Source: Dehalococcoidia bacterium (GTDB lineage: Bacteria > Chloroflexota > Dehalococcoidia > Lucifugimonadales > SHYT01). Taken from it: a DNA stretch of 64,000 nucleotides. Under the pieces are notes generated by a model. The model searched no databases and was not told the origin of the DNA. It saw nothing but the letters and a program-made list of their open reading frames with translations. Shown here one piece after another: positions 36,479-46,068 of this stretch. How positions within the stretch are numbered: position 1 is the stretch's first letter; each line of letters opens with the position of its first letter. The stretch lies in NCBI GenBank assembly GCA_009693055.1, contig SHYA01000007.1, forward strand, positions 39,178-103,177, written 5' to 3'. The position numbers and the translations under genes are program-made.

Positions 36479-37339
36479 CTACGCCTTCTTAGGCTTCCTA
36501 CACATGACGACGCCGCCCAACGCGAAGACCGCCGCCATGATGGCGATGATGAGGGCGACGACCCCGAGGGCGCTAGAGCCCTCGGCGCCTTGTGGACCCA
36601 CGAGTCCAGGCGCACCAGGCGCACCAGGCGCACCAGGCGCACCAGCCGGCCCCTGTGTGCCGGTAGCGCCTGCGGACCCTTGGAGGCCCGTAGGACCGGC
36701 AGGGCCTTTGGTGCCAGCGCCAGCCCCGGCCAACTCATAGGCCGTGGTAGCGCTGCGGCCGACAGCGTCTGTGGCCCTTATCGTGTACTTCCCCGCTGCC
36801 GACTGAGGCAGGATCGCAAGGGTCTTGAATGTGCCGTCGCCCGCGACCGTGACCACGGTGGCCACGCCCGCCGCCAGCCCTTGCGAGGTGATGGTAACCG
36901 CGCTGCCCGGCCCAAAGCCGGTGCCGGAAACCCACGTGGCGCCCGCGCCGGACGCCGGCGTCAACGTGACCGCCGCCGGAGCCGCCGGCGCTGAGAGCGC
37001 AGTCAGGTTGAGCGCAGTGACGTCAAACTGCGCGAAGGCCGCTGTCTGAGTCGCGACCGCGGTGCCTACACGGAACGTCACCGTTTTGCCCGTGTACGCG
37101 CCGGCAGTGGTCTCGTTAACCGTAAGCACATAGTTTCCAATGGTGTCGGTCGTTGCAGAGGCGATGTCCTGGCCGTCAATAACAGCCGTGACGGAGCCCG
37201 CTGAAACAAGCTGGCCGTCTATCTGTGCAGTCCCGTAGATCCGGTGAGGAGCGGGCGCTGCCTGCGCAAACATTACGGCCGGCACCAACGCCAAGGAGAG
37301 GGCCAGCACACCGGCTAGCAGGATCCTTAGCTTTGTCAT
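36479..37339 (-). CDS. Secreted, membrane-anchored protein with collagen-like repeats
   Basis: 286 aa. Signal peptide at residues 1-26 (LRILLAGVLALSLALVPAVMFAQA). Residues about 32-115 resemble a carboxypeptidase-regulatory-like beta domain (SAGSVTAVIDGQ, GNYVLTVNE). Residues 124-200 form an IPT-like beta domain. Fifteen uninterrupted Gly-X-Y triplets follow at 209-253, rich in GAP. A membrane span at 258-279 ends in CRKPKKA. It is probably displayed on the cell surface. ATG 37339 follows AAGGAGG. It lies 81 bp downstream of the larger surface protein. Confidence 0.85.
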   Translation of the reverse strand: MTKLRILLAGVLALSLALVPAVMFAQAAPAPHRIYGTAQIDGQLVSAGSVTAVIDGQDIASATTDTIGNYVLTVNETTAGAYTGKTVTFRVGTAVATQTAAFAQFDVTALNLTALSAPAAPAAVTLTPASGAGATWVSGTGFGPGSAVTITSQGLAAGVATVVTVAGDGTFKTLAILPQSAAGKYTIRATDAVGRSATTAYELAGAGAGTKGPAGPTGLQGSAGATGTQGPAGAPGAPGAPGAPGLVGPQGAEGSSALGVVALIIAIMAAVFALGGVVMCRKPKKA

Positions 37340-37420
37340 GCCACCTCCTTGAACTTATGGGCACTCATGTTTTGGGGAGCAGGGGGCCCCCGTCCGGCGG
37401 CCCCCTGCCCTCTGTGCTGG

Positions 37421-39937
37421 TTAGCGCCAGCCGAAGATGTTGATTCCCGAACGCAATGTCTGCGTGAACGTGTTGGTGCTCAACGTGCCGGCTGCGCTGG
37501 TGACGATCACCGCCGCGTCGCCGATCGTGTAGACCGTGAGGTCGTTGACGCCTGCGGGGGCGTTCGGCATGAAGAGCGCCCAGGCACCAGTTGTGTTGTT
37601 GAAATTCCAGGCGGAGACCAGGGTGCCCGCAGTGATAAGCGCAGTAAGCTGGGTCTCAACCGTAGTCGTGGCTCCCGATATCACTACCGACGCCGTGCGG
37701 GACGCACCCGCCACTGAGGCGGTCACGAGCTGCGTGCCCGTGAGGCCCGGTACGAGGACGTTAACCGTGAAGCCACCGGTGGAGTTGCTAATGGTCGCCG
37801 TAGCCGGCAGCACACTTGCGCCACCAATGGTCAGCACAGTCAGTGCAGAGCTTGGCACAAAGCCTGTGCCCGTAATGGTGAGGCTGGAACCAGCGGTGGC
37901 CGTCGCTGCGCTCAAGGCGATAGAGGCCGGGAGCACCGTGGTGTACACAGGCAGGGCCGTGTTGCCAAGGGTCGCGCCGTCGCCCGCTGCCCAGATGAGG
38001 GTCGCGCCTACGGCTGTAATGCTGGCCGTCGTGGGTACGTTGATGTTGGCCGCAAACGCGCCGCTGGAGGATGCCACTATGGTGGATGTGCTGACCACGG
38101 TGCCAGCCACGGTGCCGACAACCGTAACGCTAGAGGCGGGGACCCAGCCGGAGCCAGTAACCGTAACTGCCTGGCCCAAGACTGCTGAGGCCGGGGAAGC
38201 AGCAATGGTCGGCTGCGTGACCGTAAACTCCCCGGCGCCGGCGAGCCCAGCCTGGTCGGTCAGGGTGATAGCCCCTAGACCGAGCGCTGCTGCCGCGGGA
38301 ACCGTTCCCGACAGCGAAGGCAGGTTGCCGGCCGAGTCAGTGGCCGCGCTTTGGCCTGCGGTAGTGAAACCGACACCGTTGAGGTTGAAGGTGCCGTTGG
38401 CCCCGCTCACGGCCGCGTTGACGCCAAGGGGGTCAACTTCGTTGCTCGCCGTGAAACCGGCGCCGGTAACGTAGAGGACCGTGCCCCTCGGCCCGCTGGT
38501 CGGGGTGGCTGTGAGAGGCCGTGCCGTGACCGTGAATGTGCCATAGCCAAGAGTGGCGACGGTGTCCACTCCCGTGATGCTCACGGTAATCGTGACGCTC
38601 GTCCCAGGGACCGCGGCGGCCCCGATCAGCTTTGTGCCGGTCACAATGCCGTTGCCGTCCGTAAACAACATGGTCGTAGAACCGAGAAGGGTCGGCGTCG
38701 TCGAGATGGCGTTCGCCGCGGCCGCGGCATCGTTGGCCGGGTAGCCCGTGGCGGTAAAGCTGACGAGCGTGCCCGGCGGTCCGCTGGACGGGGTGACCGT
38801 GACCACCCGCCCGATCGCGGTAATAGAGGCGGTTGCGACGCCAAGGCTTGCGTTTGCGCCCCCGCCGTCGCCAACCGTGATGATGGTGGCGCCTGCGGTC
38901 ACGTTACCCGGCACCAATATCGTGATCAAAAAGTCGTCTGTCCCGCCGTCGGTGTCGAGGTCAGACAACTCGAGGCCTGCGCCCATGACTGTGATGATGT
39001 TCGCGGAGGCGATGACCGCGCCACCCACCAAGATGTCGGCGGGCAGCACGTCGTTGGTCGCGCCGGCTGTCGTCGTGAAGTTCCTTCCGGTTAGCACAAC
39101 CGCACCAGCCGCTTGCCCCGTAGCAGGCGAAATCGTCAGGCTCGGTAGCACCGCGAAGGCGGCGCCCGTAGTAGCGAGGCCAGCGCCGTCTGTCGCGACG
39201 ATTGCTGCGGAGGCCACGCCGTAACCGGCCACAGAGAAGCTGCCGTCAGCAGCAACCGTGGCGCTCCCCGAACCACCACCGGTGAGGGTCACCGTGGTAG
39301 CAGGCGTAAAGCCCTGGCCAAGGACCGTCACCGCGGTGAGATACGGACCCGCGGCGACCGCGAAGGTCACTGAACGGGCCATGGTGTTGACGGCCGCAGC
39401 TCCGGTGAGTGTAGCCTCACCGGTTGCTCCTGCGTTGCCCGCGGAGACTGTTGCAGCAACGCCAGACGCGGCGCTGGTGGTAATCGGGTTCTTAATGCCA
39501 GCCGCGACGCTGAAGGTTACGATAACGGCTCCAGCAGTCATGTTGGTGAAAGTGGTTCCAGCAGGAATCGTTGAGGGGATCCTAACCACAACCGTCCCCG
39601 CCGTCGGGTCCACCGTCGGCGCCAGGTTCAACGGGGCTTGAGCGATCGTGTTACCGCCGCCACCGACGGTGACGTTGGTCGCCGCGATACTCGCGGGGAG
39701 TTGCGTCCCTACGGGGAACTTAATCGTGATGTCATCCACTCCGGCGTCCATCTGGGTGGTTACGGTGATGCTCACGATGTATTGCGCCGCCGTGTTCGCC
39801 GTCAGCGGCGAAATAGTGAAGGACACAGCGGTAACGGCTTCTGCCGTTCGCGTGCGAATGCCCAAGGGCGCCAGTACACTCACTACAAGAGCGAGGGCCA
39901 GCACCCAGGAGATTGACCGAAGAGCCCGCTTAGCCAT
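37421..39937 (-). CDS. Large secreted surface (S-layer-like) protein with IPT/TIG-type repeats
   Basis: 838 aa. Signal peptide at 1-34 (WVLALALVVSVLAPLGI). The N-terminal domain starts VSFTISPLTANTAAQYIVS, followed by about six to seven beta-sandwich repeats with the recurring phrase [TS]ITGTGF or VTGSGWVP. The C-terminal module (SAWNFNNTTGAWALF, then LRSGINIFGWR) is a Chloroflexota-like surface ending. It is very low in Lys and Cys and rich in Ala, Thr and Val, as expected for an exported array protein. No SLH domain or sortase motif is visible, so anchoring is unclear. ATG 39937 follows GAAAGGAGG. Confidence 0.85.
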   Translation of the reverse strand: MAKRALRSISWVLALALVVSVLAPLGIRTRTAEAVTAVSFTISPLTANTAAQYIVSITVTTQMDAGVDDITIKFPVGTQLPASIAATNVTVGGGGNTIAQAPLNLAPTVDPTAGTVVVRIPSTIPAGTTFTNMTAGAVIVTFSVAAGIKNPITTSAASGVAATVSAGNAGATGEATLTGAAAVNTMARSVTFAVAAGPYLTAVTVLGQGFTPATTVTLTGGGSGSATVAADGSFSVAGYGVASAAIVATDGAGLATTGAAFAVLPSLTISPATGQAAGAVVLTGRNFTTTAGATNDVLPADILVGGAVIASANIITVMGAGLELSDLDTDGGTDDFLITILVPGNVTAGATIITVGDGGGANASLGVATASITAIGRVVTVTPSSGPPGTLVSFTATGYPANDAAAAANAISTTPTLLGSTTMLFTDGNGIVTGTKLIGAAAVPGTSVTITVSITGVDTVATLGYGTFTVTARPLTATPTSGPRGTVLYVTGAGFTASNEVDPLGVNAAVSGANGTFNLNGVGFTTAGQSAATDSAGNLPSLSGTVPAAAALGLGAITLTDQAGLAGAGEFTVTQPTIAASPASAVLGQAVTVTGSGWVPASSVTVVGTVAGTVVSTSTIVASSSGAFAANINVPTTASITAVGATLIWAAGDGATLGNTALPVYTTVLPASIALSAATATAGSSLTITGTGFVPSSALTVLTIGGASVLPATATISNSTGGFTVNVLVPGLTGTQLVTASVAGASRTASVVISGATTTVETQLTALITAGTLVSAWNFNNTTGAWALFMPNAPAGVNDLTVYTIGDAAVIVTSAAGTLSTNTFTQTLRSGINIFGWR

Positions 39938-40590
39938 CTAGCCTCCTTTCCCATTCATCAGGGATTCTTCCTTGACCTGTGAACTTGGTCTGCCTGCGCC
40001 CCGCCCAGCGGTTGGCGTTGCCGCCGTTCCCGCCGCCGGAGAGCCGTTCACCCACAGGGTGTGTCTGGTTCGGGCGCTGTCCACCTCCCCACCCCACGTT
40101 CGTGTCATGCGACACCCCCTTCCGTATTGAGCCGGGCGCTCTGTTTGCGTCCGTGCATCCGTCTCGTCCCGACCCCGTCGGGACAATCCACCACAAGCTA
40201 ACAACGCCTCACGTCCCCAAAAGGTTCCAATCCCTCGCAGGGAGGCGGTCGTCCCTTGGCTGGGAACCCTGCCGCCCGGGACCCTTGGACACATGGAAAG
40301 GGGCAAAGGCCATTCCTTTGCCCCCCTCTTGGCTAAGACGAAATCCTAAACTAAGTTCAAAACTCTGTCAAGAGCGGGGGGCGTGATAACCCTGCCAATT
40401 TCACTGATTTCCGGGGGTTTTCGCGGGAACGAGGGTGTCGAGTCTGTCATTTCGAGGGAACCTCAGCGACCGATGCCGGCCTTGAGCGAGGTGAAGGGAA
40501 TCTCCGCTCGTTCCCTTGCCGCCACAGAGCTGGGGAGATTCCTCGTCCCGACGTATGGGGACTCAGAAGGACAACGCGTGCCGCTCGTGC
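39938..40590. other. Intergenic region between the surface protein and the ilv promoter
   Basis: It contains the surface-protein leader with hairpins near 40167-40185 and a 10-bp perfect hairpin GGGGCAAAGG / CCTTTGCCCC at 40300-40324. A repeat-like block at 40440-40540 (CTGTCATTTCGAGGG and an inverted GGGAATCTCC / GGGGAGATTCC pair) resembles the dispersed repeat. I see no credible gene and no riboswitch that I can name. Confidence 0.55.
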
Positions 40591-40620
40591 TTGACACCCG
40601 TTTTTCTCGGATGGTAGGAT
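40591..40620 (+). promoter_or_regulatory. Promoter of the ilv-leu operon
   Basis: TTGACA 40591-40596, 18-bp spacer, TAGGAT 40615-40620. It would start the transcript just before the T-box leader. Confidence 0.75.
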
Positions 40621-40626
40621 GCGTGG

Positions 40627-40924
40627 AGTTGTTGCCTTGGATACGGAAACGCTTGGAAAGGGAGTAGTACCCGGCAGCCTTCGCCCACAGAGAGCCGGTG
40701 GGGGGTCCTCCACAAGACCAGTGAAGGGCCGAGGGTGCGAACCGGCAGCGGAGGACGGGGAACTCGCCCTGGAGCGGTAAGAGCGAACCGGGTGGTGACC
40801 CGCAGTAGCCCTTGACGGTGGCGCCGTTATCGCCAAGAGCGCTTCTTCCGGACTGGTTCGGAAGGGGAACAGGGGTGGTATCGCGGGTAAAGTCCCGTCC
40901 TTCCTGGAAGGATGGGACTTTTTT
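40627..40924 (+). promoter_or_regulatory. T-box leader of ilvBNC-leuACD (candidate Leu specifier)
   Basis: Uncharged-tRNA-sensing leader. Stem I elements: GGGAGTAGTA near 40660 and AGAGAGCCGG near 40688. The candidate specifier CTC (Leu) lies at 40763-40765 in GGGGAACTCGCCC. The T-box antiterminator motif AGGGGTGGTATCGCGG lies at 40871-40886. A terminator hairpin AAGTCCCGTCCTTCC / GGAAGGATGGGACTT with a T-run ends at 40924. When leucyl-tRNA is uncharged, read-through into ilvB is expected. The specifier assignment is by alignment to the second leader and is tentative. Confidence 0.88.
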
Positions 40925-41014
40925 CATGGTGCGCGTGCATGCCGCCAACAAGGGCGCCGCCAACAACCAGGAATCCCGGCCCGGACCGGTCGTAGAGGCT
41001 GGAGGAGCGACCCG

Positions 41015-42733
41015 ATGAAGATGAACGGTTCCCAGATGATGTGCGAGGCGTTGCTCCGCGAAGGGGTGGACGTGGTCTTTGGCATCCCCGGCGGAGCGAT
41101 CCTTCCGCTGTACCAGACGCTGCCGGAGTTCCCGAAGCTACGCCACATCCTGGTCCGCCACGAGCAGGGTGCGACGCACGCCGCGGACGGTTACGCCCGC
41201 GCCACGGGGCGCGTGGGCGTTGCGTGGGCCACGTCCGGCCCCGGCGCCACCAACATGCTGAGCGGGATCGCGTGCGCGCAGACCGACTCGGTGCCCATCG
41301 TGTGCATCACGGGGCAGGTCTCGCGCGCGGCCATCGGCAGCGACGCGTTCCAGGAGACGGACGTGATGGGCGTCTCCATGCCGGTGGTCAAGCACAGCTA
41401 CCTGATCATGCACGCGTCCCAGGTGGCTCAAGTGGTGCGGGAGGCGTTCTACCTGGCGCGGACGGGCCGGCCTGGCCCCGTGCTGATCGACTTCCCGAAG
41501 GACGTGCAGACGGAGAGCGCGGAGTTCGTCTGGCCGCAGGACAAGGCGAGCTTTGACGCGGGCTACCATCCGACCCTGGAAGCGAACCCTGCGGACCTGC
41601 GCCGCGCGGCGCAGCTCATCGCGCAGGCGCAGCGGCCCGTCATCCTCTCCGGCCACGGCGTCATCCTGGCGAACGCGTACCAAGAGATGAGGGAGCTTGC
41701 GGAAAAGGCGCAGGTCCCCATCATCACGACGCTGCTCGGCGTGGGGAGCATCCCCAGCGACCACCCGCTCAACCTGGGGATGCCGGGGATGCACGGTGTG
41801 GCGTGGTCCAGCATGGCGATCAACGACGCGGACCTGCTGGTGGCGGTGGGCATGCGCTTTGACGACCGGGTCACGGGGCGGCTGAGCGCGTTCGCCCCGC
41901 GCGCCAAGGTGGTGCATATTGAGATAGACCCCGCGGAGATCGGCAAGAACGTGCGGCCCACGGTGGGCATCGTGGGCGACGCGAAGCGCGTGCTCCAGCA
42001 GCTCTTGCCGCTGGTGACTCCGGCCACCCACACCGACTGGCTGGCGCACATTGAGGAACTGAAGCGACGGCACCCGCTGTATATCCCGGACGACGGCGAG
42101 ACGCTGTACCCCCAGCAGATCATCAAGGTGCTGGACCGGGTGACCGACGGGCGCGCCATCATCGTCACGGGCGTTGGGCAGCACCAGATGTGGGCGGCGC
42201 AGCTCTACCACTTCCGCGAGCTGGGCCAGTTCATCTCCTCCGGCGGACAGGGGACGATGGGGTACGAGGTGCCCGCCGCCATGGGCGCCGCGGTAGGGCG
42301 GCCGGACCGCGTCGTGTGGTCGCTAGCAGGCGACGGCGGATTCCAGATGACGATGTACGAGCTGGCCACCCTGGTGGAGAACAACATCCCAGTGAAGTTC
42401 GCCATCTTCAACAACAACAGCCTTGGGATGGTCCGCCAGTGGCAGGACATCTTCTACAAAAGCTCGCACGTCGCCACGATCTACAAGCGGAACCCGGACT
42501 TTGTGAAGCTCGCCGAGGCCTTCGGGATGCCGGGCATTCGGGTCAGCAAGCCGCAGGGCATTGAGGCGGCGATTCAGGAAGCCAACGCGCACCCAGGGCC
42601 GGTGCTGGTGGACTTTGTCACCGACCAGGCGGAGAACATTTACCCCATGATCCCGGCCGGCCAATCGCTGGCGGAGCTGATGGAAGACCCCCGGCTCAAG
42701 AAGGCGCCGGTGGCCGGAAAGGCGCGCCGGTGA
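41015..42733 (+). CDS. ilvB: Acetolactate synthase large subunit
   Basis: 572-aa ThDP enzyme, first common step to Val, Leu and Ile. The catalytic Glu50 lies in VRHEQGATHAADGYAR. The ThDP/Mg motif runs from GDGGFQMTMYELATLV to FNNNSLGMVRQW. The FAD region DDRVTGRLSAFAP is intact. ATG 41015 follows GGAGGAG. It overlaps ilvN by 4 bp. Confidence 0.96.
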   Translation: MKMNGSQMMCEALLREGVDVVFGIPGGAILPLYQTLPEFPKLRHILVRHEQGATHAADGYARATGRVGVAWATSGPGATNMLSGIACAQTDSVPIVCITGQVSRAAIGSDAFQETDVMGVSMPVVKHSYLIMHASQVAQVVREAFYLARTGRPGPVLIDFPKDVQTESAEFVWPQDKASFDAGYHPTLEANPADLRRAAQLIAQAQRPVILSGHGVILANAYQEMRELAEKAQVPIITTLLGVGSIPSDHPLNLGMPGMHGVAWSSMAINDADLLVAVGMRFDDRVTGRLSAFAPRAKVVHIEIDPAEIGKNVRPTVGIVGDAKRVLQQLLPLVTPATHTDWLAHIEELKRRHPLYIPDDGETLYPQQIIKVLDRVTDGRAIIVTGVGQHQMWAAQLYHFRELGQFISSGGQGTMGYEVPAAMGAAVGRPDRVVWSLAGDGGFQMTMYELATLVENNIPVKFAIFNNNSLGMVRQWQDIFYKSSHVATIYKRNPDFVKLAEAFGMPGIRVSKPQGIEAAIQEANAHPGPVLVDFVTDQAENIYPMIPAGQSLAELMEDPRLKKAPVAGKARR

Positions 42734-43314
42734 GCCAGGACGGCGTCCACACCATCGTCGCGCTCCTGCGGGACCAGCCCGGCGTGCTCAACCGCGTGGC
42801 GAGCATCATCCGGCGCCGCGGGTTCAACATCGCGAGCCTCTCGGTGGGGCAATGCGAGACCGAAGGCCTCTCCCGTGTGACGTTCGTGGTTAAGGGGAGC
42901 GACGAGGTGGCGTACCAGGCGACCACGCAGCTCCGCAAGTTGATTGATGTGGTTCGGGTTGCCGACATCAGCGCCGAGCGGATGGTGGCGAGGGAGATGG
43001 CGCTCGTCAAGGTGCGCGCCACACCGGAGACGCGCAGCGAAATCATCCAGGTAGCGGACATCTTCCGCGCGGCCGTCGTGGACGTCTCTCCCGACTCGGT
43101 GGTCATCGAGGTGACCGGCGACGAAGAGAAAGTGGACTCGCTCATCACGCTGCTGCGTCCCTTCGGCGTGTGCGAGGTGATGCGCAGCGGCCGGCTGGCA
43201 ATGGTGCGCGGCATGGTGGAGCAAGGCGACTCCACGTCCGTGGTGCGGCAGCCGGTGTGGACCACCACGGAGCACGCGGTGCCTCTGGTGGAGCCGGACC
43301 GTTCGGGGGGATAA
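42730..43314 (+). CDS. ilvN: Acetolactate synthase small (regulatory) subunit
   Basis: 194 aa. N-terminal ACT domain (HTIVALLRDQPGVLNRVASI, RRRGFNIASLSVG) for feedback inhibition by branched-chain amino acids, then the ALS_ss C-terminal domain (ALVKVRATPETRSEI, VIEVTGDEEKVDSLI). It starts at GTG 42730, overlapping the ilvB stop (GTGA). Confidence 0.95.
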   Translation: MSQDGVHTIVALLRDQPGVLNRVASIIRRRGFNIASLSVGQCETEGLSRVTFVVKGSDEVAYQATTQLRKLIDVVRVADISAERMVAREMALVKVRATPETRSEIIQVADIFRAAVVDVSPDSVVIEVTGDEEKVDSLITLLRPFGVCEVMRSGRLAMVRGMVEQGDSTSVVRQPVWTTTEHAVPLVEPDRSGG

Positions 43315-43372
43315 CAAGGAGTCCCGTTCAGGCGCATAGACACGGGGGAAGCAAGGAAAGGATAGTGACAGC

Positions 43373-44371
43373 ATGGCGAAACTGTATTACGACAAAGACG
43401 CAGACCTCTCGGTCCTCAAAGGAAAGACCATCGGCATCGTGGGGTACGGCAGCCAGGGGCACGCCCACGCCCTCAACCTCAAGGACAGCGGGCAGAAGGT
43501 GATGGTCGGCCTGTACAAGGGGAGCAAGAGCTGGGACAAGGCGAAGGAGGCCGGCGTGGAGGTGGCGGAGGTGGCCGACGTGGCAAAGGCCGCGGACGTC
43601 CTGATGATGCTGGTGCCGGACATGAACCAGCGGGACGTGTACAAGTCCTCCATTGAGCCGCACGCCCGGCGCGGCCAGACGCTGATGTTCGCGCACGGCT
43701 TTAACATCCACTTCCAGCGGATCGTGCCGTCCCCCGTCCTGGACGTCAGCATGGTGGCGCCCAAGGCGCCGGGCCACCGGATGCGCGAGATCTTCACGCA
43801 GGGGTTGGGCGTTCCCTCGCTGGTGGCGGTGCACCAGAACGTGTCCGGCCACGCACTGCAGACCGCGCTGGCCTACGCGAAGGGGATCGGCTCCATGCGC
43901 GCGGGCGTGCTAGAGACCACGTTCAAGGAGGAGACGGAGACCGACCTGTTCGGCGAGCAAGCGGTGCTCTGCGGCGGCATCTCCGAGCTGATTAAGGCGG
44001 GGTTTGACACGCTGGTGAAGGCGGGCTACCAGCCTGAGGTGGCGTACTTTGAGTGCATGCACGAGGTGAAGCTCATCGTGGACCTGCTGTACCAAGGCGG
44101 GCTGGCCTACATGCGTTACTCCATCAGCGACACGGCGGAGTACGGGGATTACACGCGCGGGCCGATGGTGATTGACAGCCACGTCCGCCAGTCGATGCAG
44201 AAGATCCTGAAGGACATTCAGGACGGCACGTTCGCCCGCGAATGGATCGCTGAAAACGACGAGGGGAAGAAGCGCTTCCTTCAACTGCGCAAGCAGGAGG
44301 AGGCGTTGCAGATTGAGAAGGTGGGCGGGCAGCTCCGGGCGATGATGCCGTGGCTGAAACGCACCATCTAG
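43373..44371 (+). CDS. ilvC: Ketol-acid reductoisomerase
   Basis: 332-aa class I enzyme. The NADPH-binding [17 protein letters not shown], the [12 protein letters not shown] core, and the knotted C-terminal domain with the metal ligands in [11 protein letters not shown] and [12 protein letters not shown] are all present. The beta2-alphaB loop GLYKGSKSW carries the Lys/Ser residues expected for NADPH preference. ATG 43373 is 58 bp after ilvN. Confidence 0.96.
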   Translation: MAKLYYDKDADLSVLKGKTIGIVGYGSQGHAHALNLKDSGQKVMVGLYKGSKSWDKAKEAGVEVAEVADVAKAADVLMMLVPDMNQRDVYKSSIEPHARRGQTLMFAHGFNIHFQRIVPSPVLDVSMVAPKAPGHRMREIFTQGLGVPSLVAVHQNVSGHALQTALAYAKGIGSMRAGVLETTFKEETETDLFGEQAVLCGGISELIKAGFDTLVKAGYQPEVAYFECMHEVKLIVDLLYQGGLAYMRYSISDTAEYGDYTRGPMVIDSHVRQSMQKILKDIQDGTFAREWIAENDEGKKRFLQLRKQEEALQIEKVGGQLRAMMPWLKRTI

Positions 44372-44482
44372 GGCTGCACGTGCATTGACGACGAGGAACA
44401 AGGTCGCGTCGGAGGTCGGTACGGCAGCACGCTGAGGTACCCGCCTCCAATAGCGGTTCCCTTGCACCAAGGAGCACAGACC

Positions 44483-46030
44483 ATGCCAGAAGAAAAGGTC
44501 ATCATCTTCGACACCACACTCCGGGACGGCGAGCAATCGGCAGGGGCCGGCATGACGGTGGAGGACAAGCTCCAGATTGCGAGCCAGCTGGACCGCCTGG
44601 GGGTGGACGTGATAGAAGCGGGCTTTGCCGCCGCATCACCTGGGGACTTTGAGGCGGTGCAACGGATCAGCAAACAGGTGCGGCGCCCGATCATCGCCTC
44701 GCTCTCGCGGGCCAACCCCGCTGACGTGGACCGCGCCGCCGAGGCGCTGAAGGGCGCGGAGCGCCCCCGCATTCACGTGTTCCTCTCTAGCTCGGACATC
44801 CATCTGCTCCACCAGATGCGCAAGAACCAGGAAGAGGTCCTGATCATGGCCGTGGAGAACGTGGCACGCGCCAAACGCTACACCGCTGACGTGGAGTTCT
44901 CCCCGATGGACGCGAGCAGGACGGGCGAGGATTTTCTGTGCCGTGTCGTGGAGGCGGTCATCAACGCCGGCGCCACGACGGTCAACATCCCCGACTCGGT
45001 TGGCTACGCCATCCCGGAGCAGTTCGGCGCGCTGATCAAGGCATTGCTGAACAGGGTGCCGAACATCCACAAAGCGGTGGTGAGCGTGCACTGCCACAAC
45101 GATCTTGGCCTGGCGGTGGCCAACAGCCTGGCCGCGGTCAGGGCCGGGGCGCGCCAGGTGGAGGGCTGCATCAACGGCCTCGGCGAGCGGGCGGGCAACG
45201 CCGCGCTTGAAGAGATCATCATGGCGCTGCACACGCGCAAGGACCTGTTCAGCGTCACCACGAACATTGACACCGCGCAGATTTACCCGACCAGCCGCCT
45301 GGTGAGCGAGATCTTCGGGTTCCCGGTCCAGTACAACAAGGCGATTGTCGGCTTGAACGCCTTCCGGCACGCTTCCGGCATTCACCAGGATGCGGTGCTT
45401 AAAGAGCGGGTGACGTTTGAGATCATGGACCCCGCGACGGTGGGCTGGCGCGGCACCTCGCTTGTGCTGGGCAAGCTGAGCGGTAGGGCTGGCCTGCGGG
45501 CTCGCCTGGAAGAGCTTGGATTCCACCCCGCCACCGACGAGTTGAACCAGATTTTTGAGGCATTCAAGGCGCTCGCCGACAAAAAACGCGAGGTCACCGA
45601 CCTGGACCTGGAGCTACTGATGGCCGAGCAGCGGCGCGTCGTGGACACGCGGATGTACCGGCTTGAGCATGTACAGGTGCGCACCGGCAGCGCCGAGACG
45701 CCAACCGCCACCGTCCGCCTGGCCTGCCCTGACGGCGCCACGGTCACCGGAACGTCCACCGGCAACGGCCCCGTAGACGCGGTGTGCAAGGCGATCGCCA
45801 AGCTGGTGGGCGTGGAGCCGGCGTTGGACGAGTACGTGGTGCACTCCGTCACCGGCGGGCTGGACTCCGTCGCGCAGGTGACCATCCGGCTGAACTACCA
45901 GGGCCGGCTTTACGTGGGCCGCGGCGCGGACACGGACGTGATCGTCGCCAGCGGAAAGGGATACCTGAACGCGCTGAACCGGCTGCTGGCGGCGGAGACG
46001 ATCGCCAACCGCACCGCTGCCGCAAGCTAA
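44483..46030 (+). CDS. leuA: 2-Isopropylmalate synthase
   Basis: 515 aa. Condenses 2-oxoisovalerate and acetyl-CoA. DTTLRDGEQSAGAGM, VHCHNDLGLAVANSL, NGLGERAGNAALEE and RHASGIHQDAVLK are the catalytic-barrel hallmarks. A full C-terminal leucine-binding regulatory domain follows (STGNGPVDAVCKAI, VHSVTGGLDSVAQV). ATG 44483 follows AAGGAGCAC; a TTG seven codons upstream overlaps that site. Confidence 0.96.
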   Translation: MPEEKVIIFDTTLRDGEQSAGAGMTVEDKLQIASQLDRLGVDVIEAGFAAASPGDFEAVQRISKQVRRPIIASLSRANPADVDRAAEALKGAERPRIHVFLSSSDIHLLHQMRKNQEEVLIMAVENVARAKRYTADVEFSPMDASRTGEDFLCRVVEAVINAGATTVNIPDSVGYAIPEQFGALIKALLNRVPNIHKAVVSVHCHNDLGLAVANSLAAVRAGARQVEGCINGLGERAGNAALEEIIMALHTRKDLFSVTTNIDTAQIYPTSRLVSEIFGFPVQYNKAIVGLNAFRHASGIHQDAVLKERVTFEIMDPATVGWRGTSLVLGKLSGRAGLRARLEELGFHPATDELNQIFEAFKALADKKREVTDLDLELLMAEQRRVVDTRMYRLEHVQVRTGSAETPTATVRLACPDGATVTGTSTGNGPVDAVCKAIAKLVGVEPALDEYVVHSVTGGLDSVAQVTIRLNYQGRLYVGRGADTDVIVASGKGYLNALNRLLAAETIANRTAAAS

Positions 46031-46068
46031 GATTGGTCCCGGACAAATTCACTCGGAGTTAACAAGCG

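Noticed and set aside
39938..40590. A c-di-GMP or other riboswitch before the surface-protein gene
   Set aside because: Hairpins are present but none of the conserved GEMM blocks line up.
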